In this document: positions 25,875 through 35,215 of the stretch, piece after piece
How the letters are laid out: the number at the start of each line of letters is the position of its first letter
Numbering within the stretch: the first letter of the stretch is position 1
Notes under the pieces: generated by a model
The model's database searches: none
What the model was told of the DNA's origin: nothing
What the model saw: only the letters and a program-made list of their open reading frames with translations
Position numbers and translations under genes: made by a program
From: Jannaschia helgolandensis
Lineage (GTDB): Bacteria; Pseudomonadota; Alphaproteobacteria; Rhodobacterales; Rhodobacteraceae
Direction: 5' to 3'
Assembly: GCF_900109285.1 (NCBI RefSeq)
Contig: NZ_FNZQ01000005.1
Location: forward strand, 218,432 to 282,431
DNA: 64,000 bases

Positions 25875-26957
25875 TCATTCGTTTCGACCGCGAAGGGCCT
25901 CGATTACGGCGTTCGTGACCATGCGTGTCGTGGCATTCCCGCCCAGGTCTGGTGTGTGCAGATCAGGATTTGCGGTGACGGCTTCGACCGCCCGCATGAG
26001 CCGGTCCGCTGCAAGCCTTTCGCCCAAGTGGTCGAGCATCATCGCGGCGGTCCAGAAGGTTGCGACCGGGTTGGCGATGCCTTTGCCGGTGATGTCGAAG
26101 GCCGAGCCATGGATTGGTTCGAACATCGAGGGCGTGTCCCGTTCGGGATTGAGGTTTGCCGTCGGCGCGACACCGATGGAGCCCGAGAGCGCGGCCGCAA
26201 GGTCAGACAGAATGTCGGCGTGCAGATTGGTTGCGACGATCGTATCGAGTGAGTCCGGCCTCATCGTCATGCGCACGGTCATGGCGTCGACCAGCATCTT
26301 GTCCCAGGTGACGTCCGGGAATTCCCGCGCAACTTCGGCGGCTATCTGATCCCAGAGCACCATGCCGTGCCGTTGCGCGTTCGACTTGGTAACCACCGTG
26401 AGGAGCTTGCGCGGTCGTGATTGTGCCAGGTTGAAGGCGAACCGCATGATGCGCTCGATCCCCGCGCGGGTGAAGATCGACACGTCGGTTGCCACTTCGA
26501 GCGGCAGCCCCGGATGCGAGCGGCCGCCTTGCCCAGCGTACTCGCCCTCGGAATTCTCACGCACGATCACCCAGTCAATCTCGCCTCCATTGACATGGCG
26601 CAGCGGCGACTGGATTCCCGGCAGGACGCGTGTGGGCCGGACGTTGGCGTACTGGTCGAGCGGCTGGCAGATCGCAAGGCGCAGGCCCCACAGGGTAAGG
26701 TGATCCGGGACGTCTGGCGCCCCGACGGCGCCGAACAGGATGGCGTCGAAGGCGCGCAACTGGTCCGCTCCGTCTGCGGGCATGAACGCCCCGGTGCGCT
26801 TGTAGCGGTCAGTACTCCAGTCGAACTTGGTCACGCCGAAAGTGAAGCTGCCGTCGCGATCCGCAAGTGTGGTCAGGACTTCCAGACAGGCATCAACGAC
26901 TTCGACGCCGATTCCGTCGCCGCCTATCGCGACGAGCTTGTATTCTTTTCTGGTCAT
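25875..26957 (-). CDS. Second tartrate/isopropylmalate dehydrogenase-family enzyme
   Basis: A 360-residue paralogue of the next gene, read from ATG 26957 (AGGAAG seven bases upstream); the longer frame from 27026 lacks such a site and overlaps the transporter gene. Family motifs: AIGGDGIGVEVVDACLEVL, IVRENSEGEYAGQGG, TVVTKSNAQRHGMVLWDQ, ATNLHADILSDLAAAL and EPIHGSAFDITGKGIANP. The substrate loop differs from the first enzyme (LWGLRLAICQPLDQYANVRP), so the two likely act on different 2-hydroxydiacids. It lies 14 bp behind the TctAB remnant in the same transcription direction. Confidence 0.83.
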   Translation of the reverse strand: MTRKEYKLVAIGGDGIGVEVVDACLEVLTTLADRDGSFTFGVTKFDWSTDRYKRTGAFMPADGADQLRAFDAILFGAVGAPDVPDHLTLWGLRLAICQPLDQYANVRPTRVLPGIQSPLRHVNGGEIDWVIVRENSEGEYAGQGGRSHPGLPLEVATDVSIFTRAGIERIMRFAFNLAQSRPRKLLTVVTKSNAQRHGMVLWDQIAAEVAREFPDVTWDKMLVDAMTVRMTMRPDSLDTIVATNLHADILSDLAAALSGSIGVAPTANLNPERDTPSMFEPIHGSAFDITGKGIANPVATFWTAAMMLDHLGERLAADRLMRAVEAVTANPDLHTPDLGGNATTRMVTNAVIEALRGRNE

Positions 26958-26971
26958 TGGGTTACTTCCTT

Positions 26972-27799
26972 TCAGAAAAGCATGCCGGCGGGCATCCGCA
27001 GGAGCAGCACGTTGGCCATGAGCCACCAGAAGCCGAAGCAGATCAATGCGCCCGAGCCGATCCAGATTGCCCAGGTTGTCGGGGACGGCCTGTCGTAGTC
27101 AGCAATGATCATGATTGCCAAAAAAGCGGCGAGGCTGGTGACGAGAAAGCCGATCTCCGGTATCAGCAGCACCCATGCCAGCATGACGATCCCGAGGGCG
27201 ATGCGCCGTATTGCGCCTCCATTGAGATCCAGCGTCTCGCCCGGTCCGCCGGCAGGCCGGCGCAGGTTCATCACGATCAAAAGAACCGAGAAGACGATGA
27301 GAGCGGCAGCGATTGCGATCGGGAATACGGCCCCCAGTGGCGACAATGCGGACGCGCCAACATAGATCACGATCCCAAGGATCACGAAGAGCCCGGCAAA
27401 GATCATTCCGGGCACGTCGCGCCGTTTCGGCTCTGGTATGGTCGCGGCTTCAGCAATCGCGAATTGCACGCCGGCTTGTGCAAGCTGGGCGCGGCGCTTC
27501 GATTTCCAGTCCGACCAGATCGGGAAAAGCAGCGTCAGCAAGGCGGCGCAGATGATGCCGATGCTGATCGGGCGCATGAAGAACATCTCGGTCAGGCGAC
27601 CGGATGCATTGCCGATCAGATAGGTTTGGACAAATCCCTGCTCGGCGATCGAGCCCAGGACGAGGCCGAGCACGATCGGTGACGGCTGGAAGCCGTAGCG
27701 GTTCAGGATCCACGCAAGGATGCCGAGCCCGACCATCAGCTGCGCGTCCTCGACGTTGTCCTTTGGATAGGCGACGATCTCGCACGGAACAGCGGTCAA
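26972..27799 (-). pseudogene. 5'-truncated TctA-TctB tripartite tricarboxylate transporter gene
   Basis: The first about 75 residues (LGILAWILNRYGFQPSPIV, then VLGSIAEQGFVQTYL) are the very end of a TctA large permease. The rest, from about residue 105, is a TctB-like small subunit with four hydrophobic segments, so the parent was a fused TctA-TctB protein. Roughly 400 residues of TctA, including all its core transmembrane part, are missing, and the frame starts abruptly near 27799 with a non-family leader. No TctC binding-protein gene is present. The TctB part could still be made, but no working transporter can result from this locus alone. Confidence 0.75.
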
Positions 27800-28547
27800 T
27801 CGTAGTTCCGGTTAATCATGAGAAGTCGTCGTCTTTTCTGGAAACACGCCCGAGCCTTGAGAGCATACGTGCCCACTCATCTACATCGGTTGAGAGCCGA
27901 AGTGCCGGTTCGGACCGTCGCTTGTGAGCTTTTTTGGCTGATTGCGAAACCGAATTGCCTGACGGGGTTCCAGATGAATTAGGGCGCTTCTTTGCGTGTG
28001 CGTGTGGTTGCGGCTTCCGAGGCTTTTGATGTTTGCTACCTGCGTTTCTTTTCTTTCGCCTAACCGGTTTTTCTTGGGAGACGCCGGATAGGGCAATAAG
28101 TAAAAAGGCAATGCGCGTGCAGTTTAGATCCGTCCCGGCCAGGGCAGCTTGGGCTAAAACAACGATTACCTAAAAGGCACGATCGTCCGCACCACCAAAA
28201 ACGGGCTCAGCCCGCGCTTCGTTGAGGGTGAAACGCCGACAATCAATCGAATGCGCGCTTATGTTGCTCCCGCCAAATCTCTCCTGCCAGAAAACACAGA
28301 TCGTAGAGACTGACCGCCGATGCCTCGCGCCCGCATGTCAGCCGTTTCAGCACCGTCCGGTGCGAGGAAAGCCAGAGGCTTATGCGCGGGACTTCGACTG
28401 TCAGGTCACGGAGCTCTTCTCCGCATCGCCGTGCTCAAAGTATATACCGCGCTCGGCATACCTGTCACAGAAGCCGTGGAATACATCCGTCGGGAACGGG
28501 GCAGTCCGGCCATCAGGCAATTTGTAAAACTGATCCACGGAACTGTA
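27800..28547. other. Gene-free scar between the TctAB remnant and the FadR-type regulator
   Basis: About 750 bp with several short open frames and no recognisable protein. A plus-strand piece near 28165-28310 (reading LKGTIVRTTKNGLSPRFVEG and on) looks protein-like but was not matched to a family. Since the gene on its left has lost its 5' part, this stretch is best read as a deletion/insertion scar. Confidence 0.45.
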
Positions 28548-29294
28548 TCAGCGCCTTGCGAGCGACGGGTCCGGAGCGACTATACCATCCATTACGTTCG
28601 CATTGGACAGCAGCATCTCATCATCCAACTCCGCTCTTAGCGCCGCAAACCGGGTGGAAAGGTGGTCGTACATGGCCTGCCTTGCAAGAGCTGGATCGCC
28701 CGCCCCGATCGCGTTGATCAGGACCTCATGTTCGCTCAGGGTAACGGCCAGCGATGCGCCATTGCGGGCCCGGGCGCGAGCGCGCAGAGCAACCCAATCA
28801 GGGTTCGATCGGATCCGGTCCAAAAGTGCGAAGGCCGTCAACAGCGGTCGGTTGCGGGCGCAATGCGCGATCAATCGGTGCAGCGCTCCGTCCCAGAGCT
28901 CGGTCCCCTGGGGATCCGTTGCCTCGACTTGTCGATGCGCCAACATCCGCAGCCGCGCGACCTCCGCATCGGTCATCCGCAGGGCACAAAGTGCGGCGAG
29001 TTCGGGCTCGATACAAAGCCGGGCTTCCATCACCTGCAGCGCATCGGTCTCGCCCGCGATCCGAGCCGCCAGATCCCCCGTAGGATCCGACGGCTGACCC
29101 GCAAAGGTTCCCGATCCCTGCTTGCGCCAGACCAACCCTTCGACCTCCAGCGCATCAAGGGCCAACCGTACCAGTCGGCGCGAGGTGCCGAAGCGCTCGG
29201 CCAGCGCCCGCTCCGTTGGTAGCCGCCCGTCGCTCCCCAACTCGCCTGCCGCGATCAGGTCCAGCATGCGTGATTTCAGCCCCGCTTCGCTCAT
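28548..29294 (-). CDS. FadR/GntR-family transcriptional regulator (FCD domain)
   Basis: A 248-residue protein: GntR winged helix in residues 1-70 (GSDGRLPTERALAERFGTSR, LVRLALDALEVEGLVWRKQG) and a helical FCD ligand domain with metal-type His residues (HRLIAHCARNR, LSEHEVLINAI, YDHLSTRFAAL). It is the last gene of the peptide/gamma-glutamyl operon, its ATG overlapping the DUF1028 stop, so it probably controls this operon in response to an acidic catabolite. The effector is unknown. Confidence 0.88.
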   Translation of the reverse strand: MSEAGLKSRMLDLIAAGELGSDGRLPTERALAERFGTSRRLVRLALDALEVEGLVWRKQGSGTFAGQPSDPTGDLAARIAGETDALQVMEARLCIEPELAALCALRMTDAEVARLRMLAHRQVEATDPQGTELWDGALHRLIAHCARNRPLLTAFALLDRIRSNPDWVALRARARARNGASLAVTLSEHEVLINAIGAGDPALARQAMYDHLSTRFAALRAELDDEMLLSNANVMDGIVAPDPSLARR

Positions 29295-30028
29295 GACTCG
29301 ACCGCGCGCGACCGGCTTGCCCGGCCCTCGGCCAGACGCAGTGCTTCGGCCTCGGCGATGGCCCTGTCGATGGGCGCGCGGTCGGGCAGGCCCGAGAAGT
29401 TCGCCGCCGTCGCCATGCCCAATGTGAAGCCCACGTAACGCTCCTGCGCGACATCCCAGAGCCGTTCCAGCTCCCCCAGCGGGTCCGCATCGTCGTCGAC
29501 GCGCAAGTCAAGCCAGGCGTGGGCCTCGCCCCGATGGATCACCATGCCTGCCGCCTGTCGTCCGCGCTTGTCGCCGCCTGCCGCTTCGCCCGCGCGCATT
29601 GCCGCCAGCAGCCGCTCCGGTAATGGCCCCTCGGCGGTCATGAAGGCGCGCGAGGTTTCCGCGATCACATCCGGTCCGGCCAGCATGTTCCCTGCCACCG
29701 AGTGATCGTCGCGGATCAGGTGACCGCACCAATCGACGCAGTCCGCCCCGGTATGCGCAGCAAACCGTCCGTGGCTATCCATCAAATGCGCCTGCCGAAT
29801 GGATTGCCCCGCATCGCGCGCCACGAAATCCGCCAGCACCTTCTCCGCTGCTTCCCCGGCTTCCAGTCGGGTCCGGCCTTCGGTCCCCCAGAGAGGATTG
29901 CAGAAGGCCTGACTGGCCACTGCGCTGCGCGCGCCAACGAAGGGCACGGCTGCGCCACAGGCAAAGAACTTCGACGCGACGATCAGGCCGATTTCGTCCC
30001 CGGCACGCGCGATCAGGGAATAGGTCAT
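29291..30028 (-). CDS. DUF1028 Ntn-hydrolase-like protein
   Basis: A 245-residue protein from ATG 30028, which overlaps the gamma-glutamyltransferase stop (ATGA); the 99-bp longer frame would run back into that gene. It matches DUF1028 (start TYSLIARAGDEIGLIVASK, then SVAGNMLAGPDVI and GEAAGGDKRGRQAAGMVI), a family related to Ntn hydrolases and often linked to amino-acid or peptide catabolism. With a gamma-glutamyltransferase and a peptide ABC transporter in one operon, a peptidase/amidase role on the imported compound is a fair inference. Confidence 0.83.
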   Translation of the reverse strand: MTYSLIARAGDEIGLIVASKFFACGAAVPFVGARSAVASQAFCNPLWGTEGRTRLEAGEAAEKVLADFVARDAGQSIRQAHLMDSHGRFAAHTGADCVDWCGHLIRDDHSVAGNMLAGPDVIAETSRAFMTAEGPLPERLLAAMRAGEAAGGDKRGRQAAGMVIHRGEAHAWLDLRVDDDADPLGELERLWDVAQERYVGFTLGMATAANFSGLPDRAPIDRAIAEAEALRLAEGRASRSRAVES

Positions 30029-31812
30029 CGGCCCACCGCATAGGCTTGCATCAGACGCGGTGTCGCCGCCGCCCGAAAAACTCCGTTGGCCTCGCGCATG
30101 GCCGCTGTCAGCCGTCCAACCGACCACGGCTCGGCGACATGCACCGTGTGACCCCGGCTTCGCAGGTCAGCGATAACCTCGGTGCCAAACGCAGGCTCGA
30201 CCATCATCTCGCCGGGCTTCGCCTCACGCGGATAGAACGAACCCTGAAAATGCATCGAATGAAACAAGGGCGCGTCCATGCCTTCCTGCAGTTCAAACCC
30301 ATGATGCACCAGCCGCAGAAACCAGATCAACTGCCACTGGTCCTGCTGATCGCCGCCGGGCGTCCCGAAAACCAACCGCCGCCCGTCGTGGTGTTCGGCC
30401 AGCGAGGGCGTCAGCGTCGTGCGCGGGCGACGACCGGGTGCCAGCGAACTGGGCAGGCCCTCCTCCAACCAGAACATCTGCGCACGGGAATTGAGCGGAA
30501 ATCCAAGCCCTGGAATGACCGGGTTCGACTGCAGCCATCCGCCCGAGGGCGTCGCCGCAACCATATTCCCGGCGGCGTCGATCACGTCGATATGCACGGT
30601 ATCGCCACGCTTCTCGGTCAGATGCGCCATCGTCGGTTCTTGCGGCGCAGCGTCGGCGACGCCGAAATCACGCGTCGCGCGGGCAATGTAGGCGTCGGAC
30701 AGATGCGCGAAACCGGGCACGCGGCCCGGTCGCTGGTCTGTGCTGGCCGTCGCGCCGATCAGCGTCGCGCGGTCTGCATTGTAGGCATCCGACAGAAGAT
30801 ATTCCATCGGAATGTCAGACTGGGCGGGATCGCCGTAGTAGGCTTCGCGGTCGGCATAAGCCAGTTTGATGGCCTCGATTACGACGTGGACGAAGTCCGC
30901 GCCCATCGGGTCCATTGCGACCAGATCGAGGTGTTTCAGGATGGCGAGGGCCTGCAACAGGACCGGCCCCTGCCCCCAGGCTTGCGTTTTGTGAACCGTC
31001 CAGCCGTGATATTCGTAACTCAGACTGTCTTCATAGCTGGCCTGCCATCCGGCCATGTCCTCGCGGGTCAACACTCCCCGGTGGCTTGTTTCCGAGACGT
31101 CCATCACATTGGCCTCCGCTAGATAGTCGCTTACCGCGTCCGCCACGAAACCGCCGCGCCATTCGGACCTTGCCGCGTCGATCTGCGCGACCCTGTCGTC
31201 GCCCGCGGCCTCCCCGGCTTCCACAAGCCGTTCGTAAGTCCGCGCCAGATCCGGATTGCGGAACAGGGCATGCGCCTCGGGCGCTGCGCCGCCCGGCGTC
31301 CAGACCTCCGCCGAGGAAGGCCAGTGTTCCGCGAAATAATCAGCCAACCCAGCAATGGTATTCGCCACCCGTGGCAGGATTGGATGACCGTCCCGCGCAT
31401 AGCCGATGGCCGGGGCCAGGACGTCGCGCAAGCTGAACGTCCCGTGGTCGCGCAACAACAGCATCCAACCGTCAAAGGCCCCAGGAATGACCGTTGCCAA
31501 CAGGCCCGATCCGGGGATCAGCGTCAGACCTTCTGCGCGGTAATGTTCGATGGTCGCCGCCGCCGGTGCGGGTCCCTGACCGCAAACCACCTGGACCGCT
31601 TCGCCCACCTTCTGGAAGATCGCCGGCATGTCGCCCGCCGGGCCGTTCAGATGCGGCTCGACGACCTGCAAGGTGATCGCCGTGGCCACGGCTGCGTCAA
31701 AGGCATTGCCGCCCCGCTCAAGAATGCCCATGCCGACAGCTGACGCGATCCAATGGGTCGAGGTGACGACGCCGAATGTGCCGCGGATTTCGGGCCTGGT
31801 TGTAAAACTCAT
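30025..31812 (-). CDS. ggt: Gamma-glutamyltransferase
   Basis: A 595-residue protein from ATG 31812 (SFTTRPEIRGTFGVVTSTHW), nine bases after the permease stop. The much longer frame that begins at 32520 is a shadow of that permease gene. It shows GERGGNAFDAAVA-type and GPAGDMPAIF motifs and the autoprocessing site KRGDTVHIDVIDAAGNMV near residue 400, where the Thr becomes the N-terminal nucleophile of the small subunit, followed by PSGGWLQSNPV. GGT hydrolyses or transfers gamma-glutamyl groups of glutathione and similar peptides. No signal peptide is obvious, so it may act in the cytoplasm on imported peptides, which fits the transporter in the same operon. Confidence 0.92.
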   Translation of the reverse strand: MSFTTRPEIRGTFGVVTSTHWIASAVGMGILERGGNAFDAAVATAITLQVVEPHLNGPAGDMPAIFQKVGEAVQVVCGQGPAPAAATIEHYRAEGLTLIPGSGLLATVIPGAFDGWMLLLRDHGTFSLRDVLAPAIGYARDGHPILPRVANTIAGLADYFAEHWPSSAEVWTPGGAAPEAHALFRNPDLARTYERLVEAGEAAGDDRVAQIDAARSEWRGGFVADAVSDYLAEANVMDVSETSHRGVLTREDMAGWQASYEDSLSYEYHGWTVHKTQAWGQGPVLLQALAILKHLDLVAMDPMGADFVHVVIEAIKLAYADREAYYGDPAQSDIPMEYLLSDAYNADRATLIGATASTDQRPGRVPGFAHLSDAYIARATRDFGVADAAPQEPTMAHLTEKRGDTVHIDVIDAAGNMVAATPSGGWLQSNPVIPGLGFPLNSRAQMFWLEEGLPSSLAPGRRPRTTLTPSLAEHHDGRRLVFGTPGGDQQDQWQLIWFLRLVHHGFELQEGMDAPLFHSMHFQGSFYPREAKPGEMMVEPAFGTEVIADLRSRGHTVHVAEPWSVGRLTAAMREANGVFRAAATPRLMQAYAVGR

Positions 31813-31820
31813 CGTGTGCC

Positions 31821-32705
31821 TCAGTGTTCGCGGGGGTCGAGTGCGTCGCGCAGCCCGTCTCCCAGCAGGTTGAATCCAAGCACCACGAGGAAGATCGAGA
31901 TGCCCGGCCAGAGCGCCATCCACGGGGCCTGGTTCAGGAAATTCTTGGCGGTGTTCAGCATCGACCCCCAGGACGGCGCGGGCGGTTGCTGTCCCAGCCC
32001 GAGGAACGACAGCGACGCCTCTGCAATGATCGCCGTGGCGATGGTCAGCGTCGCCTGCACCAGGATCGGCGCGGCAACGTTTGGCAGGATGTAGCGGGAC
32101 AGGATCATCCGGGTCGGCAGACCGATAGCGCGCGCGGAGTCTACGTAATCCTCGACCTTGACGCTGATAACCTGTCCGCGCGTCAGACGGATAAAGATCG
32201 GCGTCGCCGAGATGCCGATAGCGATCATCGCATTGGTCAGCGACGGCCCCAGAAAGGCCGCCAGCGCGATGGCAAGGATCAGGAACGGCACCGCCAGCAG
32301 CGCCTCGGTGAAGCGCGAGATCACAGCGTCGATCCAGCCGCCGAAATAGCCCGCGACCAGACCGAACGGCACGCCTATCAGAACGGCGATGCCCACCGAC
32401 ACGACCCCCGCCAACAGCGAGGCCTGCGCCCCCCAGATCATACGGGACAGCACGTCGCGGCCAATTTCGTCGGTGCCGAAAAGATGTGCCATCGACGGCG
32501 CCTCGCGGACCGCACCCCAATCGGTTGCCTGTGGCTCCGGAATTGGCAGGATCGGCGCGAGAATTGCGATGGCAATGAAGAAAAGCACCAGAAAGCCTCC
32601 CAGCATCGCGGATCGGTGGTGGCGGAGTTTCTTCCAGACCCGGTTTTCGGGCTTGGACATCGGATCCGAAACAGGTCCGGCCTGCGGATCAGTGGCGGCG
32701 ACCAT
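31821..32705 (-). CDS. Peptide ABC transporter permease (DppC/OppC type)
   Basis: A 294-residue inner-membrane protein. N-terminal cytoplasmic leader with LRHHRSAMLGGFLVLFF as first membrane segment, then HLFGTDEIGRDVLSRMIWGA, a signature of OppC-type permeases, and an EAA loop near EDYVDSARAIGLPT. It begins directly after the DppB-type gene (adjacent stop and start). It pairs with that protein to form the channel of the transporter. Confidence 0.92.
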   Translation of the reverse strand: MVAATDPQAGPVSDPMSKPENRVWKKLRHHRSAMLGGFLVLFFIAIAILAPILPIPEPQATDWGAVREAPSMAHLFGTDEIGRDVLSRMIWGAQASLLAGVVSVGIAVLIGVPFGLVAGYFGGWIDAVISRFTEALLAVPFLILAIALAAFLGPSLTNAMIAIGISATPIFIRLTRGQVISVKVEDYVDSARAIGLPTRMILSRYILPNVAAPILVQATLTIATAIIAEASLSFLGLGQQPPAPSWGSMLNTAKNFLNQAPWMALWPGISIFLVVLGFNLLGDGLRDALDPREH

Positions 32706-33650
32706 CTATGCCTCCCTCAGACGCGGGTTGAGTAGCACATAGGCCATGTCCGCCAGAAGATTCATGACAATAAAGCCGACCGCGGTCACCAGCACGATGC
32801 CCTGAACCACGGCGTAATCACGATTGAACACCGCATCCACTACCAGTTTGCCAAAGCCGGGAATGGTGAAAATCTGTTCGGTCAGCACCGCGCCCGCGAC
32901 CAGTTCCCCGAACAGGAGTGCGGTCATCGTCACGATGGGCGTCAGGGCATTGCGGAACGCGTGTTTCAAAACCACCTTGCGTTCCGACAGACCCTTGGCC
33001 CGGGCGGTGCGCACATAATCCGATGTCAGCACCCCCAACATCGCCGATCGTGTGTGCCGCATCAGCGTTGCCGCCAAGGCGGTGCCCAGCACGAAGGCGG
33101 GCATCAGCATTGTTTTGATCGACAACCATAAATCCTCGCCCGGTGGCACGTAGCCTGAGGCGGGCAAAAGCTGCCATTTCACCGAGACCAGCAAGATCAG
33201 CATGATCCCCAGCCAGAAATTCGGGATCGACAGCCCGGACAACGCCACCACATTGGCCACCCAGTCCACCATTGTTCCCTTGCGATAGGCCGACAGGATG
33301 CCGGCCGGAACTCCGATAACCACGGCGAAAATCAGCGACATCATGGCCAGCTGCAACGTCACCGGCAACTTCTGAGCGATCAGCTCCGTCACCGGCTGGT
33401 TGGTGCGCAGCGAAATTCCCAGATCGCCGCGCAGGGCATTCCCCGCCCAGGTCATATATTGCACCGGGATGGGATCATTCAGCCGGTATTTTTCGCGCAG
33501 GAATTCCAGAACCGCGGGATCGCGTTCCTCCCCCGCCAGCACCAGAAGCGGGTCGCCAGGCAGCAGCTTCTGCAATCCGAACACGAAGATCGAGATCAGA
33601 AAGATCGTCGGAATTGCGATCAGGAGACGGCGGAGAAAGAACGACAGCAT
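32706..33650 (-). CDS. Peptide ABC transporter permease (DppB/OppB type)
   Basis: A 314-residue permease with the family start FFLRRLLIAIPTIFLISIFV and QKLLPGDPLLVLAG, six membrane segments and the EAA loop SDYVRTARAKGLSERKV. It lies 59 bp after the binding-protein gene; a short GCGGG/CCCGC hairpin in that gap may lower downstream expression. Partner of the OppC-type gene that follows. Confidence 0.92.
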   Translation of the reverse strand: MLSFFLRRLLIAIPTIFLISIFVFGLQKLLPGDPLLVLAGEERDPAVLEFLREKYRLNDPIPVQYMTWAGNALRGDLGISLRTNQPVTELIAQKLPVTLQLAMMSLIFAVVIGVPAGILSAYRKGTMVDWVANVVALSGLSIPNFWLGIMLILLVSVKWQLLPASGYVPPGEDLWLSIKTMLMPAFVLGTALAATLMRHTRSAMLGVLTSDYVRTARAKGLSERKVVLKHAFRNALTPIVTMTALLFGELVAGAVLTEQIFTIPGFGKLVVDAVFNRDYAVVQGIVLVTAVGFIVMNLLADMAYVLLNPRLREA

Positions 33651-33709
33651 GAGATGCCTTTCGAGCGGGTTGGCCCGCCCCCAAGGGTCGGAGGCAGGCC
33701 GGGGTCAGA

Positions 33710-35215
33710 TCATTCCGACAGGGTCACTCCTTCCAGACGGATCATACCGTCCGGGTAGGCTGTGAACCCTTCGATCCTGCTGTCGAACGCAGTGATCCAG
33801 CTTTGGTGATACAGATAAACCAAAGGGGCTTCGTCGATCAAAATGGCGCGGGCCTTGTCGTATTCGACTTTGCGCGCGTCCGTGTCCGGCACCTTCCGCG
33901 CAGCGTTCAGCGCCGCATCCACATCGGGGTTCGAAAAGCCGCTGTCGTTGATGCCACCATTGGTGGTCACAAACTGATGGATGTTGCCGTCCGGGTCGAC
34001 CCGGCCCGACCAACCGATCTGGCTTGCCTGATAATCGCCCGCCGATTGGTCGGCCAACAGGGTCGCGAACTCCTTCGACACGATCTCGATCCGAATGCCG
34101 GCCTCGGCAGCCATGGATTGTACGACCTGCATCAGCTGGAGCGGAATCGTTGTGTTGGGCACCTGTACCGTCAGGTCGATACCGTCAGGGTATCCAGCTT
34201 CGGCCAGAAGGGCCTTGGCCTTTTCGACGTCGCGTGCCTCGATCGGAAATTCGTCATCATACCAGGGCGAGACGTTGGGATAAGGCTGGTTTCCGGGCGC
34301 ATAAGCCCCCTCGAAGACCACCTGATTGATGGCGTCGCGGTCCATGGCATAGCTGAACGCCTGACGCAGCCGCTTGTCCTGACCCCAGGGCGTCTCGCTC
34401 TTCTCGCCGTTGCCGACGTTGAAAGTGATACCCTGATATCCCAACGATACCGCCGAGACGACAGTTATGCTGTCGTCTGCGTTGGCCTGCGCCAAATCGG
34501 TGGGGGCCAGACGTTCCAGCATGTCGATATCGCCCGATTGCAGGTTTGCCAGACGAACGGTGGTGTCGGGGATCGGCAGGAACGTCACGCTGTCGAAGTT
34601 GATCGCATCGGCGTTCCAGTAGTCGGCGAAGCGGTTGAGTACGATCTTGTCCTGCGCGACCCGTTCTCCGAAAGAAAACGGTCCTGAACATACCGGATTC
34701 AGCCCGAAGTCGACACCCGCTGCCTCGGCGGCGGTCGGGGACATCATCATGCCGGCGCGGTCGGCCAGTTGCGCCATGACCGTGGCATCGGGCGCTATCA
34801 GGTTCAGGGTCAGCGTGTAGTCACCCGTCACGTCAACCGACGCAATCGACGATAGCTCCGACTTGCGGCGGCTCTCGTCCAGGGTCTGTGATCGCTCGAT
34901 ATTGGCTGCGACGGCTGCCGCGTCGAAGGTCGTGCCATCGTGGAAGACGACGCCTTCGCGAACGGTCATGTCGATGGACATCCCATCCTCGGCAACGGTC
35001 CATTCGGTCGCCAGTTGCGGGATAATCTGCAAGTCCGGCGTAATGTCGACCAGCTTGTCGCAGAGCGAGGCATATACGATCCGGCCCACGAAAGTCCGTG
35101 ACTGATCCGGGTCCAGCACGTCGGCGTCCGATTGAAGTGCGATGCGCAGATCCTGCGCTGCCGCCGGCAGCGCCATGGCGGCGACCAGCGCCGTCGTAAG
35201 GGTAAGATGTTTCAT
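33710..35215 (-). CDS. Peptide ABC transporter substrate-binding protein (SBP family 5)
   Basis: A 501-residue periplasmic protein with signal peptide MKHLTLTTALVAAMALPAAA-QD. The mature part has the family 5 pattern: RIALQSDADVLDPDQSRTF, LATEWTVAEDGMSIDMTVRE, AFSYAMDRDAINQVVFEG and LVYLYHQSWITAFD. Its ATG overlaps the stop of the OppF-type gene. GsiB-like glutathione binders belong to this family, which fits the GGT in the operon, but oligopeptide or nickel binding cannot be excluded from sequence alone. Confidence 0.9.
   Translation of the reverse strand: MKHLTLTTALVAAMALPAAAQDLRIALQSDADVLDPDQSRTFVGRIVYASLCDKLVDITPDLQIIPQLATEWTVAEDGMSIDMTVREGVVFHDGTTFDAAAVAANIERSQTLDESRRKSELSSIASVDVTGDYTLTLNLIAPDATVMAQLADRAGMMMSPTAAEAAGVDFGLNPVCSGPFSFGERVAQDKIVLNRFADYWNADAINFDSVTFLPIPDTTVRLANLQSGDIDMLERLAPTDLAQANADDSITVVSAVSLGYQGITFNVGNGEKSETPWGQDKRLRQAFSYAMDRDAINQVVFEGAYAPGNQPYPNVSPWYDDEFPIEARDVEKAKALLAEAGYPDGIDLTVQVPNTTIPLQLMQVVQSMAAEAGIRIEIVSKEFATLLADQSAGDYQASQIGWSGRVDPDGNIHQFVTTNGGINDSGFSNPDVDAALNAARKVPDTDARKVEYDKARAILIDEAPLVYLYHQSWITAFDSRIEGFTAYPDGMIRLEGVTLSE

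Noticed and set aside
28222..28640. Overlapping plus-strand open frames of about 100 residues
   Set aside because: No start with a ribosome-binding site and no recognisable family; the composition is like shadow frames. Kept only as part of the scar description.
32706..32735. Plus-strand frame 31824-32735 antiparallel to the OppC-type gene
   Set aside because: It is Asp/Arg/His-rich antisense of a permease gene with no family resemblance.
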